Source: Himantopus leucocephalus
Taxonomy: Eukaryota > Chordata > Aves > Charadriiformes > Recurvirostridae
Assembly (NCBI GenBank): GCA_003993805.1
Contig: RSEF01000031.1
Coordinates: 23,463,108-23,527,107, forward strand
Length of the DNA: 64,000 nucleotides
Direction: 5' to 3'
The notes below the pieces were generated by a model that had not been told where the DNA came from, searched no databases, and was given only the letters and a program-made list of their open reading frames with translations. Each line of letters opens with the position of its first letter. Within the stretch, counting starts at the first letter, position 1. This document shows positions 36,640 to 48,364 of this stretch, piece by piece. A program made the translations under genes and the position numbers.

Positions 36640-38450
36640 TCAAACTCTGGCACAATTAAAAACTCTGGCACAATAATAAAAAGGCAGGTTAAAAAAGAAT
36701 TTGAGGAATAAGTTGAGGAGCAGGAGGTCTGCTACAGAGTCTGTAGGGCCAACAGATTATTGGAGAGTAAAAAGAACATTCAGTGAAGGTAAGGCCATAG
36801 TAGAAAGACTAAGTGTGTATTTTGCTTTTCTGTTCACGGTTGAAGAAATTGATGGAGGTTTTTGCACAGGAGTTCTTTTTTATGGGAGACTCATTAGAGG
36901 GTCAGTCTCAAATTGAAATGTTGGCAGGAGATAGAGAAGAATTGGCAAAAATGAACAAGAGCAAATTGCTACATTCAGATTCACTCAGGAATTAAATAAC
37001 TGCTGATTGTGTTGTTAATGGCTGAAAATGGTAAATGCATAGCAGATTTAATGGGATTCCAGGGGAGATTTGGGAACTACAGAGCAGCGTGCTGTCCGTC
37101 TGTAATACATAGGTGTACCAAGGAGTAGACATAGTGAACACCTGTATAAATACAAGGTAATGAGCACAAGATAACATGATTTTTTGAAGGGGAAATTGCC
37201 TCATCAACCTGGAGGCATATAGATGATGGAGATCAAGTTTTATTTTTAGACTTCTTAGATTTCAGAAAGATTCTTAAGGAAAGCAAGCTGCCATGTCGGG
37301 GAAAAGTGAAGCTGCTTACATGGATAAGAAAGCAGAAAACTGAGGGTAGATGTAAATGGTTTGTTGTCACAATGGAGGGAAGTTACCAGTGGAGATGGAC
37401 ATGGATCTGTTGTAGTGCCTCTGCTGTTCATTTGTTGATACACGACTCAGAAGAAAGGATAGATTATACAGTTTGCATGTGCTGCTGTGTTATTTGGGGT
37501 AGTAAACACCTGTATAAATACTTTATAAGACCAAGTAACTAAGCAATAAAAGAATATATGCAACTCAGTGTTGAAGAAAAACTGATGATGTGTCAGGGGG
37601 CAGGGAGAGCAGACCTATCTTTGCTTGTAAAGTGATGGGCTGTGAGCTGACTGTTACCTCTTGGATATAAAAAAGACTCTAGATTTGTAATAAATGGTTC
37701 CACAAGTATGTCACAGTCAAAAAAGCAAAATGAGTGTTATAAATCTGGGGGTTTATAGTTCTGTCTTAAAGGAATAGAGCACAAACCCACCGTTTGTGTT
37801 GATGGTATACCCACATCTTGAGTGTTGTGTGCATTTCTGGACCACCATCTCAAAAAGGATCCACAAGAGCTGGAAAAGACCCAGAGCAGTGCTGCAAGGA
37901 CAATCAGAGATGCGTAACACCTTCCATACAAAGAACAGCTAAGTTGATGAGGAAAACAGACAACTGGGGATGTGATGATAATTTTATAAAATCATGAATG
38001 GCATGGCGAGGGTGATAGGGATCAGTTGTTTGTTGTCTCTCCCAGTACAAGAACTAATGAGCATGGAATTGAAACTAGCAGGTGCTGGGCTCGGGACAAC
38101 AAAAAGAGGAGTTTTGTTTCATGCACATATCATTAAATTGTGTAACTCCACAGGATGTGGTGGATACTGAAAATTTATACCGATTCAAAGGGAGACTGGA
38201 CAAAGTGAATGGAAGAAAAAGTCTGTAGAGAATTATTAAATACATAAGCGTGACCTCTGGCTTCGCAAGTCCCTGAGTTGCAAATTGTTGGAGACTGGAG
38301 AGTATTTGGGGAAAGTATGACTAAATGCTTACACTATTCTTATCCTCTTCCCCAGACATCTGCTTTTGGCTGCTGTTGGAGACGGGGGTACTGGGTAGAA
38401 GATTTGACCTGGCATAATTTTAGATTTGTCTTTTTAAATTGTAAAAACTC
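36640..38450 (+). mobile_element. Very old CR1/L3-like LINE, plus strand
   Basis: In order on the plus strand there are decayed remnants of RT blocks: YFAFLFT (36815-36836), a block like QHGF.KG.SCL.NL (37178-37215), a DF.KAFD-like block (37245-37275), and HHLKKDPQEL(E) with the following block (37850-37940). The RFKGRLDK-type C-terminus lies near 38185, and a 3' untranslated region near 38230-38440 matches the L3/CR1 end (TGACCTCTGGCTT...CAAATTGTTGGAGACTGG...GGAGACGGGGGTACTGGG). Frameshifts are frequent. This type is shared by amniotes, so the insertion is probably ancient. Confidence 0.7.
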
Positions 38451-41400
38451 AAGACACATTTTTCTGTGAGAGTTAGCAGCTCAGGGTAGCGTCTTGCAAA
38501 TCTTGTACTTTGTAGACCAAAAGCCTCCGATTCATTTTCCTTATAATTTAAGACAGAAGTATATTTTTAACAAAACACAAAAATTACCATGAACATTTGT
38601 CTGTCTCCTGTCAGTTGGCGTCAACTGCAAATTATGTTTCATTTCAGTCATGCTAAACTGCCAGATGAGATAATACATATTGTCTCGTTTAGGGAGTCTA
38701 AGCAGCTATGTCTGTAATCCTGACTTGGTTTTTCTGATTTATTTTCTCCTATGCATGTGTGAAATTGTATTTAATATGGAAGTTTTTCGTTTCTCTGCCC
38801 TTCTCCCTTCTACTAACTGTTAACTGTTGACATGATCACAAAATATGTGAGATTCCCTGCAGAGTTAGAGAAAAGACTGAAAGCTCTTATGTCTCTGATC
38901 GGGACAGAGTGGTATAGATGGAGGAGGATGCTGTGTTACTTATTATTCTACAGACATCGATTTACTGGATTGATTTAGAGTGTTAATTCAATGGTATGTC
39001 TCTAGGGCACTCCCCAGCAGATCAAAAACGCATAACTACACGATGCAAACATCTCGCATAAACATACCTCATCAACCCAAATTTTAATGTTAACCTTGTA
39101 CTAGTAGGTTTTCTGCTCTGTCAGATATTGTTCATCATCTCTCTACAACTCAGACAATGCCAGACCAGGTATTGTTCATCCTCCTTCAGCTGGTATGAAT
39201 GCAGCATCCTGCGCTCTGGCAAACTTGACAGAAATGTGATTGTGTCCGCACCTGCTCGGGGGTAAATTTATTGCGTGGTGATCATACCAGATGGTAACGT
39301 ACCAGATGGTAATCTGGCACTAATGAAGACACAGCCATGTGTTGCACGTGCATTCTTTACTTTTCTGTCATGTATTAATAGGCTTAACTCACTTTTGCTG
39401 GGTTTTCCAAAGTGGCTCTGGGGGTTAAATTAACAATGCCTTTCACTCCAGACTGTATCTGCAGGCTTCTTCATTTCTCACCACCTAAATGATTCCTCTG
39501 TTCTTGTAATACCAAACAAACAATTTTATCCTCCCTTTCTCTGTGGTCTGAGGCATGGAGGAAAGTAACTTTGCCTGGAGGTGGAAAGCCTGTGCAGTGA
39601 TGGTACTGCCATATAGCTTTTTCGTTTTTTGTACCAGGTATTAGCCCATTCCGTGTTACCGCAGGTTATCCTGTGCTGCTGCAGTGGAGGCTGGGTTAAA
39701 AAGGCAAGGATCGTGCAGGTATTAGGAAGTTCCTTGCTGAGCCTTTGTGGTCTGTTCCTACATTTGCTTCTGAAGTAGATTGATAATACTGAAACTCCAT
39801 ACAGTTTACGTACTGAAGTGGGCTTTATTGAAGTATGTGGCTTTGGAGGTGGGGAAGGAAAGGCAACTTTGGGTTTGTGTAGGTGAGCCTATTGAAGTTT
39901 GTTGTAAATAATTGTGAGTGCTGTTTTGTAATTGTTGGGATGTTTGTATATAGTAGATACTTTGATCTCTGCGCACTGAGTGAATGTTAATTAATGTTAC
40001 TACAGCAGAGTTGTTTTGTGACTACCTTAAGAGTAAACTGTAGGAAAACCCAGAAGTATTCTCACATTCAAATATCGTCATCTGATACCTGCAAACATTT
40101 GAACTGATGATGTATTTGCATATAGCAAATACAGTTATCTTCTCTGAAGGTCTATTAAAGCTGTGCCAAATGCAATTAGTCATAGTCAATGGCATCACAG
40201 CTGGGTATTTCAGAATTGATAAAAGAAGGCAAGTTTTCTGTTTAGACAGGAGAGTTGTCCAGTTCTGTTGGACTGAAAAACTTCTCCTATATAGAAAGGG
40301 GAAGGTTTGGCCATGTCATTGACTGATTATACTGAGAAGTATGTCAGGTAACATGAAGCTACTGTTTAGATGTCTAACAGTCTGCCTTTTAGCTGAAGAA
40401 TAATGCAAAGTTCTTTGCCAGAGGATCAGGGAATACACCCGAAGGCCTCCAACTTAGATACAATCTGTGAGAACAGTCCAAATAAAGTCTTTTTAATGGT
40501 CTTTCTCCATTTAGCCTTTTGCTATTGAGTTATAGTGAAAAAGAAATAAAAGAAAACTGGCCCTGTGTCTAGCTATATGTAACCCAAACATACTTTTTAG
40601 GAGAAAACTGTTAAAACACTCTTTTGAGGTTAGATTATAGAAGGAGATCATTAATCGAATGATACTCCGAAGAAGTCTTTACTACCCTCCTTTCCTTCTG
40701 CAATAATCATGGTTAAAATTTTGAGCGTGGTAGTAATAATAGTAAGACATATCTGTCAGAGTTTTCAGACATTATTTTATTCTTCATTCCATATTATACA
40801 ATACCTGAAGATGTCAGAAATTGTCTCAAATGCACAAGAAGTTCTAATATTCTCATAAAAAATAAATTTAATAACCAATTAACAAATCTTCCATTTCAAG
40901 TTTTTCATTCTGAATCCTCACCTATGGTCATGGAGTTCTCTGCCAAGGGACAGTCTGCATTTGCAGGCATAGATTGCTTCACTTTCCACTCATGCATGCT
41001 CTTGTGATTAAGTAGAATGTATTGAGTACGTTTTTTGTTTTTTTTCAGTGAGGACGGAGGGTTCAGATTTGCATCAAACAAGCCAGATAATTTAGAAAAC
41101 AAATGTGTCCCTTTCCAATGTACTTTCCTCTACTAGAAAGACTGAACAAAGACAAAGACTGATCAAAATCAATGCTGTCATTACTCACTTGTGTTTTTCT
41201 GTATCTGATAATGTGAAAGGCTGTTTATAAGCACTGGTTAATTAAAATCCAGTGCATCAGACCCATGTCTGTCTGTCTGGACTTGAGGCATCATTCATCA
41301 GCTGAGGGGAGCAGTATATGTGTAGCCATCTTCAAAAATACACATAATATAGTCCACATTATCTCTTAAATCCTCAGACATTACGGCCCATTTCAGGAAG

Positions 41401-41575
41401 ATGTTGGTCCGATAATAAAGAAAGGGCAATTACAGTCGCATTGAATAGCATGGTGAAGCAGTTTGCAGTCTAGGGGGAAACAAGATTAGATTATCCAATA
41501 CGTATTTTTAATGGGCTGCCTTAGACCATTATGTGCCCCTCCTCAGTCAAGTTCTCAAAAATAAAAAGCTTATTT
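38451..41575. other. Non-coding DNA
   Basis: AT-rich. A short direct repeat ACCAGATGGTAA occurs twice near 39288-39313. A 112-base plus-strand stretch near 39777-39889 has splice-like ends and one open frame but is AT-rich and unsupported. No gene recognised. Confidence 0.5.
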
Positions 41576-41614
41576 CCCCCCCCCCCCCCCCCCCNCCCCC
41601 CCCCCCTTTTTTTT
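41576..41614. repeat. Poly-C tract (about 31 bases, one N) followed by T8
   Basis: The run of C is broken only by an N at 41595 and passes directly into eight T. On the minus strand it is a long G run, prone to quadruplex formation and polymerase failure. It lies 160 bases from the 1000-N gap, so local assembly quality is doubtful. Confidence 0.9.
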
Positions 41615-41769
41615 AGAAAGCAGTGTTTTGTTAGTTAGAAACATTAGTTTCCCATGGTTTTCTGCAAAGCCTCAGGAGCTGAAAACATGTTGGGTGCCAA
41701 TTAATCTGTTGTGGTTTAGGCCAAACTGGCTACTGGGGACGTGGGGGACCCCAGATGGGACTGACAGAT
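41615..41769. other. Flank of the 1-kb gap, possible LTR edge
   Basis: The stretch TGTTGTGGTTTAGGCCAAAC (near 41707) resembles the reverse-complemented end of the LTR family seen at the right edge of the window, but similarity fades after about 28 bases. No CR1 sequence is visible on this side of the gap. Confidence 0.3.
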
Positions 41770-42769
41770 NNNNNNNNNNNNNNNNNNNNNNNNNNNNNNN
41801 NNNNNNNNNNNNNNNNNNNNNNNNNNNNNNNNNNNNNNNNNNNNNNNNNNNNNNNNNNNNNNNNNNNNNNNNNNNNNNNNNNNNNNNNNNNNNNNNNNNN
41901 NNNNNNNNNNNNNNNNNNNNNNNNNNNNNNNNNNNNNNNNNNNNNNNNNNNNNNNNNNNNNNNNNNNNNNNNNNNNNNNNNNNNNNNNNNNNNNNNNNNN
42001 NNNNNNNNNNNNNNNNNNNNNNNNNNNNNNNNNNNNNNNNNNNNNNNNNNNNNNNNNNNNNNNNNNNNNNNNNNNNNNNNNNNNNNNNNNNNNNNNNNNN
42101 NNNNNNNNNNNNNNNNNNNNNNNNNNNNNNNNNNNNNNNNNNNNNNNNNNNNNNNNNNNNNNNNNNNNNNNNNNNNNNNNNNNNNNNNNNNNNNNNNNNN
42201 NNNNNNNNNNNNNNNNNNNNNNNNNNNNNNNNNNNNNNNNNNNNNNNNNNNNNNNNNNNNNNNNNNNNNNNNNNNNNNNNNNNNNNNNNNNNNNNNNNNN
42301 NNNNNNNNNNNNNNNNNNNNNNNNNNNNNNNNNNNNNNNNNNNNNNNNNNNNNNNNNNNNNNNNNNNNNNNNNNNNNNNNNNNNNNNNNNNNNNNNNNNN
42401 NNNNNNNNNNNNNNNNNNNNNNNNNNNNNNNNNNNNNNNNNNNNNNNNNNNNNNNNNNNNNNNNNNNNNNNNNNNNNNNNNNNNNNNNNNNNNNNNNNNN
42501 NNNNNNNNNNNNNNNNNNNNNNNNNNNNNNNNNNNNNNNNNNNNNNNNNNNNNNNNNNNNNNNNNNNNNNNNNNNNNNNNNNNNNNNNNNNNNNNNNNNN
42601 NNNNNNNNNNNNNNNNNNNNNNNNNNNNNNNNNNNNNNNNNNNNNNNNNNNNNNNNNNNNNNNNNNNNNNNNNNNNNNNNNNNNNNNNNNNNNNNNNNNN
42701 NNNNNNNNNNNNNNNNNNNNNNNNNNNNNNNNNNNNNNNNNNNNNNNNNNNNNNNNNNNNNNNNNNNNN
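41770..42769. other. Assembly gap of exactly 1000 N
   Basis: A round-number gap that removes the 3' end of the CR1 to its right. Open frames listed across it are artefacts of unknown codons. Confidence 1.
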
Positions 42770-44075
42770 GGTCCCTCTCTGCAGAGCTGCTTTCCAGCAG
42801 GTCGACCCCTAAACTGTACTGGTGCATGGGTTTACTGCTCTCTAGGTGCAGGACCTACACCTGTCCCTGTTGAATTTCATTACGTTCTTCTCCATCCAGC
42901 TCTCTAGCCTGTCCAGGTCTCACTGAATGGTGGCACAGCCTTCTGGTGTGTCAGCCACTCCCCCCAGTTTTCTGTCATCAGCAACCTTGTTGAGGGTACA
43001 CTCTGTCCCCTCACCCAGGTTGTTGATGAATATATTGAACAAAACTGGACCCATTACTGACCCCTGGGGAACACCATTAGCTACAGGCCTCCAACTAGAC
43101 TCTGCCACTGATCACAATGCTCTGAGCTCTGCCATTCAGCCAGTTCTCAATCCACCTCACTGTCCACTTACTTAACCCACACTTCCTAAGCTTGCCTATG
43201 AGAATGTTATGGGAGACAGTGTCAAAATCCTTGCTGAATTCAAGGTAGACAACATCCACTGCTCTCCCCTCATCTACCTATCTAGTCACGCCATCATAGA
43301 AGGCTATCAGATTGGTCAAACATGATTTCCCCCTAGTGAATCCATGTTGACTACTCCCGATAACATTCTTCTCCTCTGTGTGCTTACAGATGACATCCAG
43401 GATGAACCGTTCCATCACCTTTCCAGGGATGGAGGAGAGGCTGACCAGCCTGTAGTTTCCTGGGTCATCCTTCTTGCTCTTTTTGAAGACTGGCATGACA
43501 TTAGCTTTTTTCCAGTCCTCAGGCACCTCTCCTGTTCTCCATGACCTTTCAAAGATGATGGAGAGTGGCTTCGCAATAACATCTGCCACCTCCTTCAGCA
43601 CGCACATATGCATCCCATCAGGGCCCATGGATTTGTGGGTGTCAGGTTTACCAAAATGATCTCTAACCTGATCCTCCTTGATCAAGGGAGAGTCTTCCTT
43701 ACTCCAGGCCCTCTCTTTTACCTCCAGGGTCTGGGGTTCCTGAGGGCTGGCCTGAGCAGCGAAGACTGAAGCAAAGAAAGCATTCAGTAACTCTACCTTC
43801 TCTGCATCCTCCATCACCAGAGCACCTACATCATTCAGCAGCAGGCCCACATTTTCCCTAGTCTTCTTTTTTCTACTGATGTACTTGAAGAAGCCCTTCT
43901 TATTGTCCTTGACATCCCTTCCCAGATTTAATTCCAGCTGGGCCCTTGCCTTCCTCATTGCATCTCTGCATACTCTGACAATGCTCCTATACTTCTCCCA
44001 GGTGGCCAGTCCCTTTTTCCACATTCTATAAATTTCTTTCTTCCATCTGACTTTTTTCAAAAGCTCCTTGCCCAT
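42770..44075 (-). pseudogene. CR1 ORF2 reverse-transcriptase part, inactivated
   Basis: It begins with the linker (RKARAQLE..., GFFKYI, LLNDVGAL, LNAFFASVF). The frame continues through RT blocks EDWKKANVMPVFKK, DPGNYRLVSLSSIPGKVMER and GFTRGKSCLTNLIAFYD to a TAG at 43280-43278, where the family has Trp. Beyond it, VYLEFSKDFD shows the first catalytic aspartate of motif A changed to Glu. GVPQGSV.GPVLFNI is kept (42.92-43.11 kb), and motif C reads VADD instead of FADD. A further frame break separates 42920 from the YSLGVDLLESSSAE block (42770-42827). RT activity is very unlikely. Confidence 0.9.
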
Positions 44076-44138
44076 CCATGCAGGTTTCTTGCCTTCTTTG
44101 CCTGATTTCTTCCACCTGGGGATGCACCCATCTTGAAT

Positions 44139-45152
44139 TTAGAGGAAGTGGTGCTTAAATATTAACCATCTGTCTTGCACTCCCCTTCCTTCTAGAACCT
44201 TAGCACATGGGACTCCTCCAAGCAAGTATTTGAAGAGGTCAGAGTTAGCTCTTCTGAAGACCAGGGTTGTAATCCTACTTTTTGCCCTGCTTCTTCCCTG
44301 CAGAATCCTGAACTCCACCATCTCATGGTCACTGTAGCCAAGGCTATCCCCAGCCTTCACTTTACCAACTAGTCCTTCTGTCTTTGTCAGCACAGGGTCC
44401 AGCAGCACACCTCTCCTCGTTGGTTCCTTCACCACCTGTGTGGAGAAGTTGTCATCAATGCTCTGCAGAAACATCCTGGACTGTGCGTGCCTGCCTGTGT
44501 TCTCTTTCCAGTAAATGTCAGGGTAGTTGAAGTCCCCTGTGAGAACCAGGACCTGTGAACATGAGGCTATTTCCCGCTGTCTGTAGAAGGCCTCATCAAT
44601 TTCCTCTTCCTCATTTGGTGGTCTGTAGTAAACACCCACAGCAGTGTCTCCCATATTAGCCTGCCCCTTAATTCTTACCCATAAGCTCTCAACACGTTCT
44701 TCATCCACCCCTAGGCAGAGCTCGATACATTTCAGTTGCTCTCTTACATAGAGAGCAACTCCACCGCCACACCCCACTGGCCGGTCTTTCCTAAAAATTA
44801 CATAGACATCCATGACAGCATTCCAGTCATGTGAGCTATCCCGCCATGTCTCTGTAATTGCAATGAGATCGTGGCCCTGTGATGGCACACAGATCTCTAG
44901 TTCTTCCTGTTTATTCCCCATGCTGTGTGCGTTGATGTACAGGCATTTCCGAGAGGTAGTCGAGCATGCAGGTTTCCCTGGAGGGGAATAAGAGGATCCA
45001 CCACAGCCATTCACAGTCTTGAGGTGGCTGGCCTTCTGGATATCATGTTGGGAGTCAGCTAAGGGATGTTTGTCACTGCTCTGGTTGGCCTGGCTTACTC
45101 CCCAGTTGGTTAAGTTGGTGTAAGCATTGCCACCTTGGACCCCACCCCCCAA
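44139..45152 (-). pseudogene. CR1 ORF2 endonuclease domain, open but cut off from RT
   Basis: The 337-codon frame holds the apurinic-endonuclease-like domain that nicks target DNA for LINE insertion. The motifs are all readable: INAHS (73-77), TETW (100-103), GGGV (129-132), VYYRP (174-178), GDFN (206-209) and SDHE (274-277). The presumed ATG lies six bases beyond the ORF1 stop. The frame ends at a TAA at 44141-44139, after which the same frame continues into RT. A single nonsense change therefore separates the two domains. Confidence 0.9.
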
Positions 45153-45157
45153 GTCCT

Positions 45158-45680
45158 TCAGTTTAAAGCCTGCCTCACCAATTTGGCCAGCCTGCTGCCA
45201 AAGATTCCCTTGCTTCTTCTAGACAGACGGATCCCGTCCCTCTCTAATAGGCCATATTCATTAAAGAATGTCCCATTGTCATAAAAACCGAATCCCTCAC
45301 AACAGGACCAACGACATAGCCAGGAGTTGATATACATTATCCATCCATTTCTGGCTGCCCCCTTTCCTCTAACTGGTAAAATGGAGGAAAAGATAACTTG
45401 GGCACCAATTTTTTTCACTTACACCCCCAGGGCTTTATAGTCTTCCTAATTCTGCCCAGGTTCTGGCTTGCAGTGTCATTCATGCCCATATAAAAGAGTA
45501 ACAGTGGGTAGTAGCCCATATTCTTGACAAGTTGTGGCACCCTCTCGGCAACATCTCAAACCTTAGCTCCCGGGAGGCAGCATACCTCACGTGACTCCCT
45601 GTCAGGATGGCAGATGGGTACCTCAGTACCCTTTAACATGGAGTCACACACTACTAGCACTTTTTGTTGTTTAACAGTCT
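45158..45680 (-). pseudogene. CR1 ORF1 C-terminal esterase-like domain, inactivated
   Basis: CR1 ORF1 carries an SGNH/GDSL-type esterase domain. Here the first block reads VVCDSML, with the glycine before the nucleophile context changed to Cys. The PDRESREVCCLPGAKV block is intact but followed by TGA (likely CGA to TGA). The GxND block is present as GMND. A second stop follows KPWGCK, after which an 86-codon frame runs to the natural end and has RDGIRLS where the family has the catalytic His. The DS, N and D remain, but the missing His and stops mean it cannot work. Confidence 0.8.
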
Positions 45681-45690
45681 TTAAACAGGT

Positions 45691-48364
45691 TTAAAATTAC
45701 TAAAAATTCCTGAGTCAGACAGAAGTGAAAAAAGAACCTTCCCTTCTTTTTTTTTGCAGTGTTCTTAGAACAGATAAGCCTTTTAATAATTTATTCTGGA
45801 GATGATAGTTTGGAAGGGAATACAAAGACATCTGCTGCCAATGTTGTCACAGTCTGTGTTCAGATCAGCTTGCTGAGATAAGACACGTGCTTCCCCTCTC
45901 CAGAGATGCTGAAATAGAACATATTCTTTCTCTAAACTGTCACAGCTAAATAGCCATGTGTGATTTCATTTACAGTGATGACTTCTTAATGCATTGTTCT
46001 GTACATAGTAGATTAAATTCTCCTCTTTGTCAATGTCAGTAGGAATTTCATGCATGCACCAGGGAAAAAAATGTTGGGAGCTCTTTTCTGCCTGTACACA
46101 CCTGTTTCCCAAGTCATCTATGTTAAAAATGTGATATTTCCCACTGAATTACACTCTTTTCTCTTTACATGTTTTTCCATTTAACCCTCTGATAAGTAGT
46201 ATTGGACACTTACGTCTATCTTAATAATTTTGTACAAACATATGTATGGGATTAGATTTGGTTTTAAATAATACAGGTATGAATTAAAATTTTATGAAAT
46301 CACAAAATGTGTTCCACTAAGTTGGTATTCAAGCACACATTACAAATAGAAATACATATGTATATACAAGTACATTCACATATATAATACTTAGACAAAC
46401 ATATTACATAATCTTTTTTCAAAAATATATCCAATCACTAGTTGCACACAGATTTTACATGGGCTGGTCAATCCTCAGTGTATCTTTCAGACTAAGACAG
46501 GACAGATTAAATATCACTTACGAATACTGAAACATATGTTTTTCCTCCAAGGCAGTTGATAACCCAGCTGTGTATCCACAGCAGTATTTTTCTGGAATTC
46601 AATCAGATTAAACAGATTAAACCACTCTATACATTGTAAGAAGCATTAATAAGTGCTACAGGTAGAAAAATGAGATACTGAGAATGAATTTTAGTTGCAC
46701 TGTTTACTACAGACTGGGCTACGTGTGTTTATGGCTAAATTCGGAGTCATAGTGTGACATTTTGTTATTTGTGATGCTTCCAGGTTCTCTTTCTCTCTTA
46801 AATGGGCTCCCCTTGCTCACATGGCAGCTGCAGCTAACATAACTATGGTATGTTTGACGTTGTCTCCCTATGAAAAAGAGTTTGTCCTTCTTGTGTGTTG
46901 CACTCTCGTCTTGCACTAGCTGTAACTGCAGAAAAGTGTATTTATGAAATGAAGACAGAAAAGATGGCAAACTTTAAGAATAAAATCATATTTTACATTT
47001 TAATTTCGTGCTTTTCTTATGTCCATTGTTTTTTCATTTTCTCTTCTAAAGGTAAATCTAGTTATGCACAACAGTCTATGCATTTCACAGATTGTAGTCA
47101 TAGCTGGCTCTTTAGTTGCCGATTTGTCCTTGTGTTTCATATAGCTGTCATATTATGCTTTTCAGTGTTTTGTGGCTGATACATGCTTGTATGTTTAAAA
47201 TCTCCCCAGATTAGGTGCAAAACACTGACTGAGCTTTCTGTTCTGCTCTGATCCTCTCCCAAAAGTACTCACTCACATAAACAACTCTTCTGCTTGAGAT
47301 CTTTGATCCTTTTAACTCCAAACATACAGAAGGTCCAGAAAACTCAGCATGCTCTATTCATCTTTTGAGTAGCAGTTGTGTACTGCATTTATTTCTAGAA
47401 ACAGCAAAGATTAGCAGTTGGTAAGAGATGTCACTCTAACTGACTGAGGTAAACAGAAAAGGTGATGTCTGTATTTCAATAGGTCCATTTAAAAAGTCTA
47501 TTACAGATGTCTGATAGCAAGCTGCTGGTGTGGCAGAAGGGGATCATCCGTGGAAAAAATATTTTCATCAGCAATTAAATATGAAGTAATATAATTCTCA
47601 AAACGTATTTTTTAGTGGAGAAAATTAAAACAAAAGTTAAGTACAAACCATCTTTTTTGATGTGCTTTGGATATAAACTTGCTCTTGTTTGAGTCATGAG
47701 AGCTCTCTTTCTTAATACTGAATGTGCTGTGTATTTGTGGCATTGCAGTATTTTTCAGGTTTATTTTTGAATGGATGTAATCAAACAGGCCCTTCTCTAG
47801 TACTTCAAATGTATTTGATCAAACAATAGTTTAATAAAATAATTTATTAACAAAAATTAATTAATAGACAAGATATCAATTATTTTAAAACCTCCTTTTT
47901 CTATCCACTTTTATAGGTATTAAAAATTCAGATTTATATTGCTTATATCTTAACAAAATAAAACGGACATCACCACCCTTGTTTTCATTGTGTTCTAATT
48001 CCACCTTTCCAATTTTTGTATTTTCAGTCTATATTGGATAATTTTGTAATAAAACTGTATCTTTACTCCATTTTGAATTGTAACCTTAGATAATGATTAA
48101 AGAGGAAAAAATGCTTATGTCATAAATGTACTTTCTATAATTAAAGCCTTGCATTATGGTATGGAGCAAGAGACAAAATACAGATTGTGCACCCAAAATT
48201 AAAAAAAGAAGATATACTTAATGTTTCTGGTAGTTCAAAGTGCAGACATGGACAAAATAGTAAAGAAGACAAAAAATTCATCTTGTTTTTCACTACTCTT
48301 GACTGACTGATTCAGTTCCCCAGCAGGCACTCTCATGGATCATTTAGGCTACTAACAAATTTGG
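45691..48364. other. Non-coding DNA
   Basis: AT-rich with TA/CA low-complexity DNA near 46340-46400. No gene or repeat recognised. Confidence 0.5.

Larger units (their letters stand above)
42770..45690 (-). mobile_element. Long CR1 LINE, minus strand, 3' end lost in gap
   Basis: From right to left the element contains the end of ORF1 (45680-45158, SGNH esterase-like), then ORF2 with endonuclease (45152-44139) and reverse transcriptase (44075 leftward to the gap). At least 2.9 kb is present, so together with the missing 3' part it was one of the longer CR1 copies. The 5' edge near 45690 is approximate, where CR1 likeness stops inside ORF1. Both ORFs are interrupted, so it is not mobile now. 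Confidence 0.93.

Noticed and set aside
41628..42873. Open frames of 365-394 codons across 41.6-42.9 kb
   Set aside because: They consist almost entirely of unknown codons from the 1000-N gap.
42920..45152. CR1 ORF2 frames considered as a host gene
   Set aside because: Endonuclease and RT motifs in CR1 order, with stops and catalytic losses, identify a decayed LINE.
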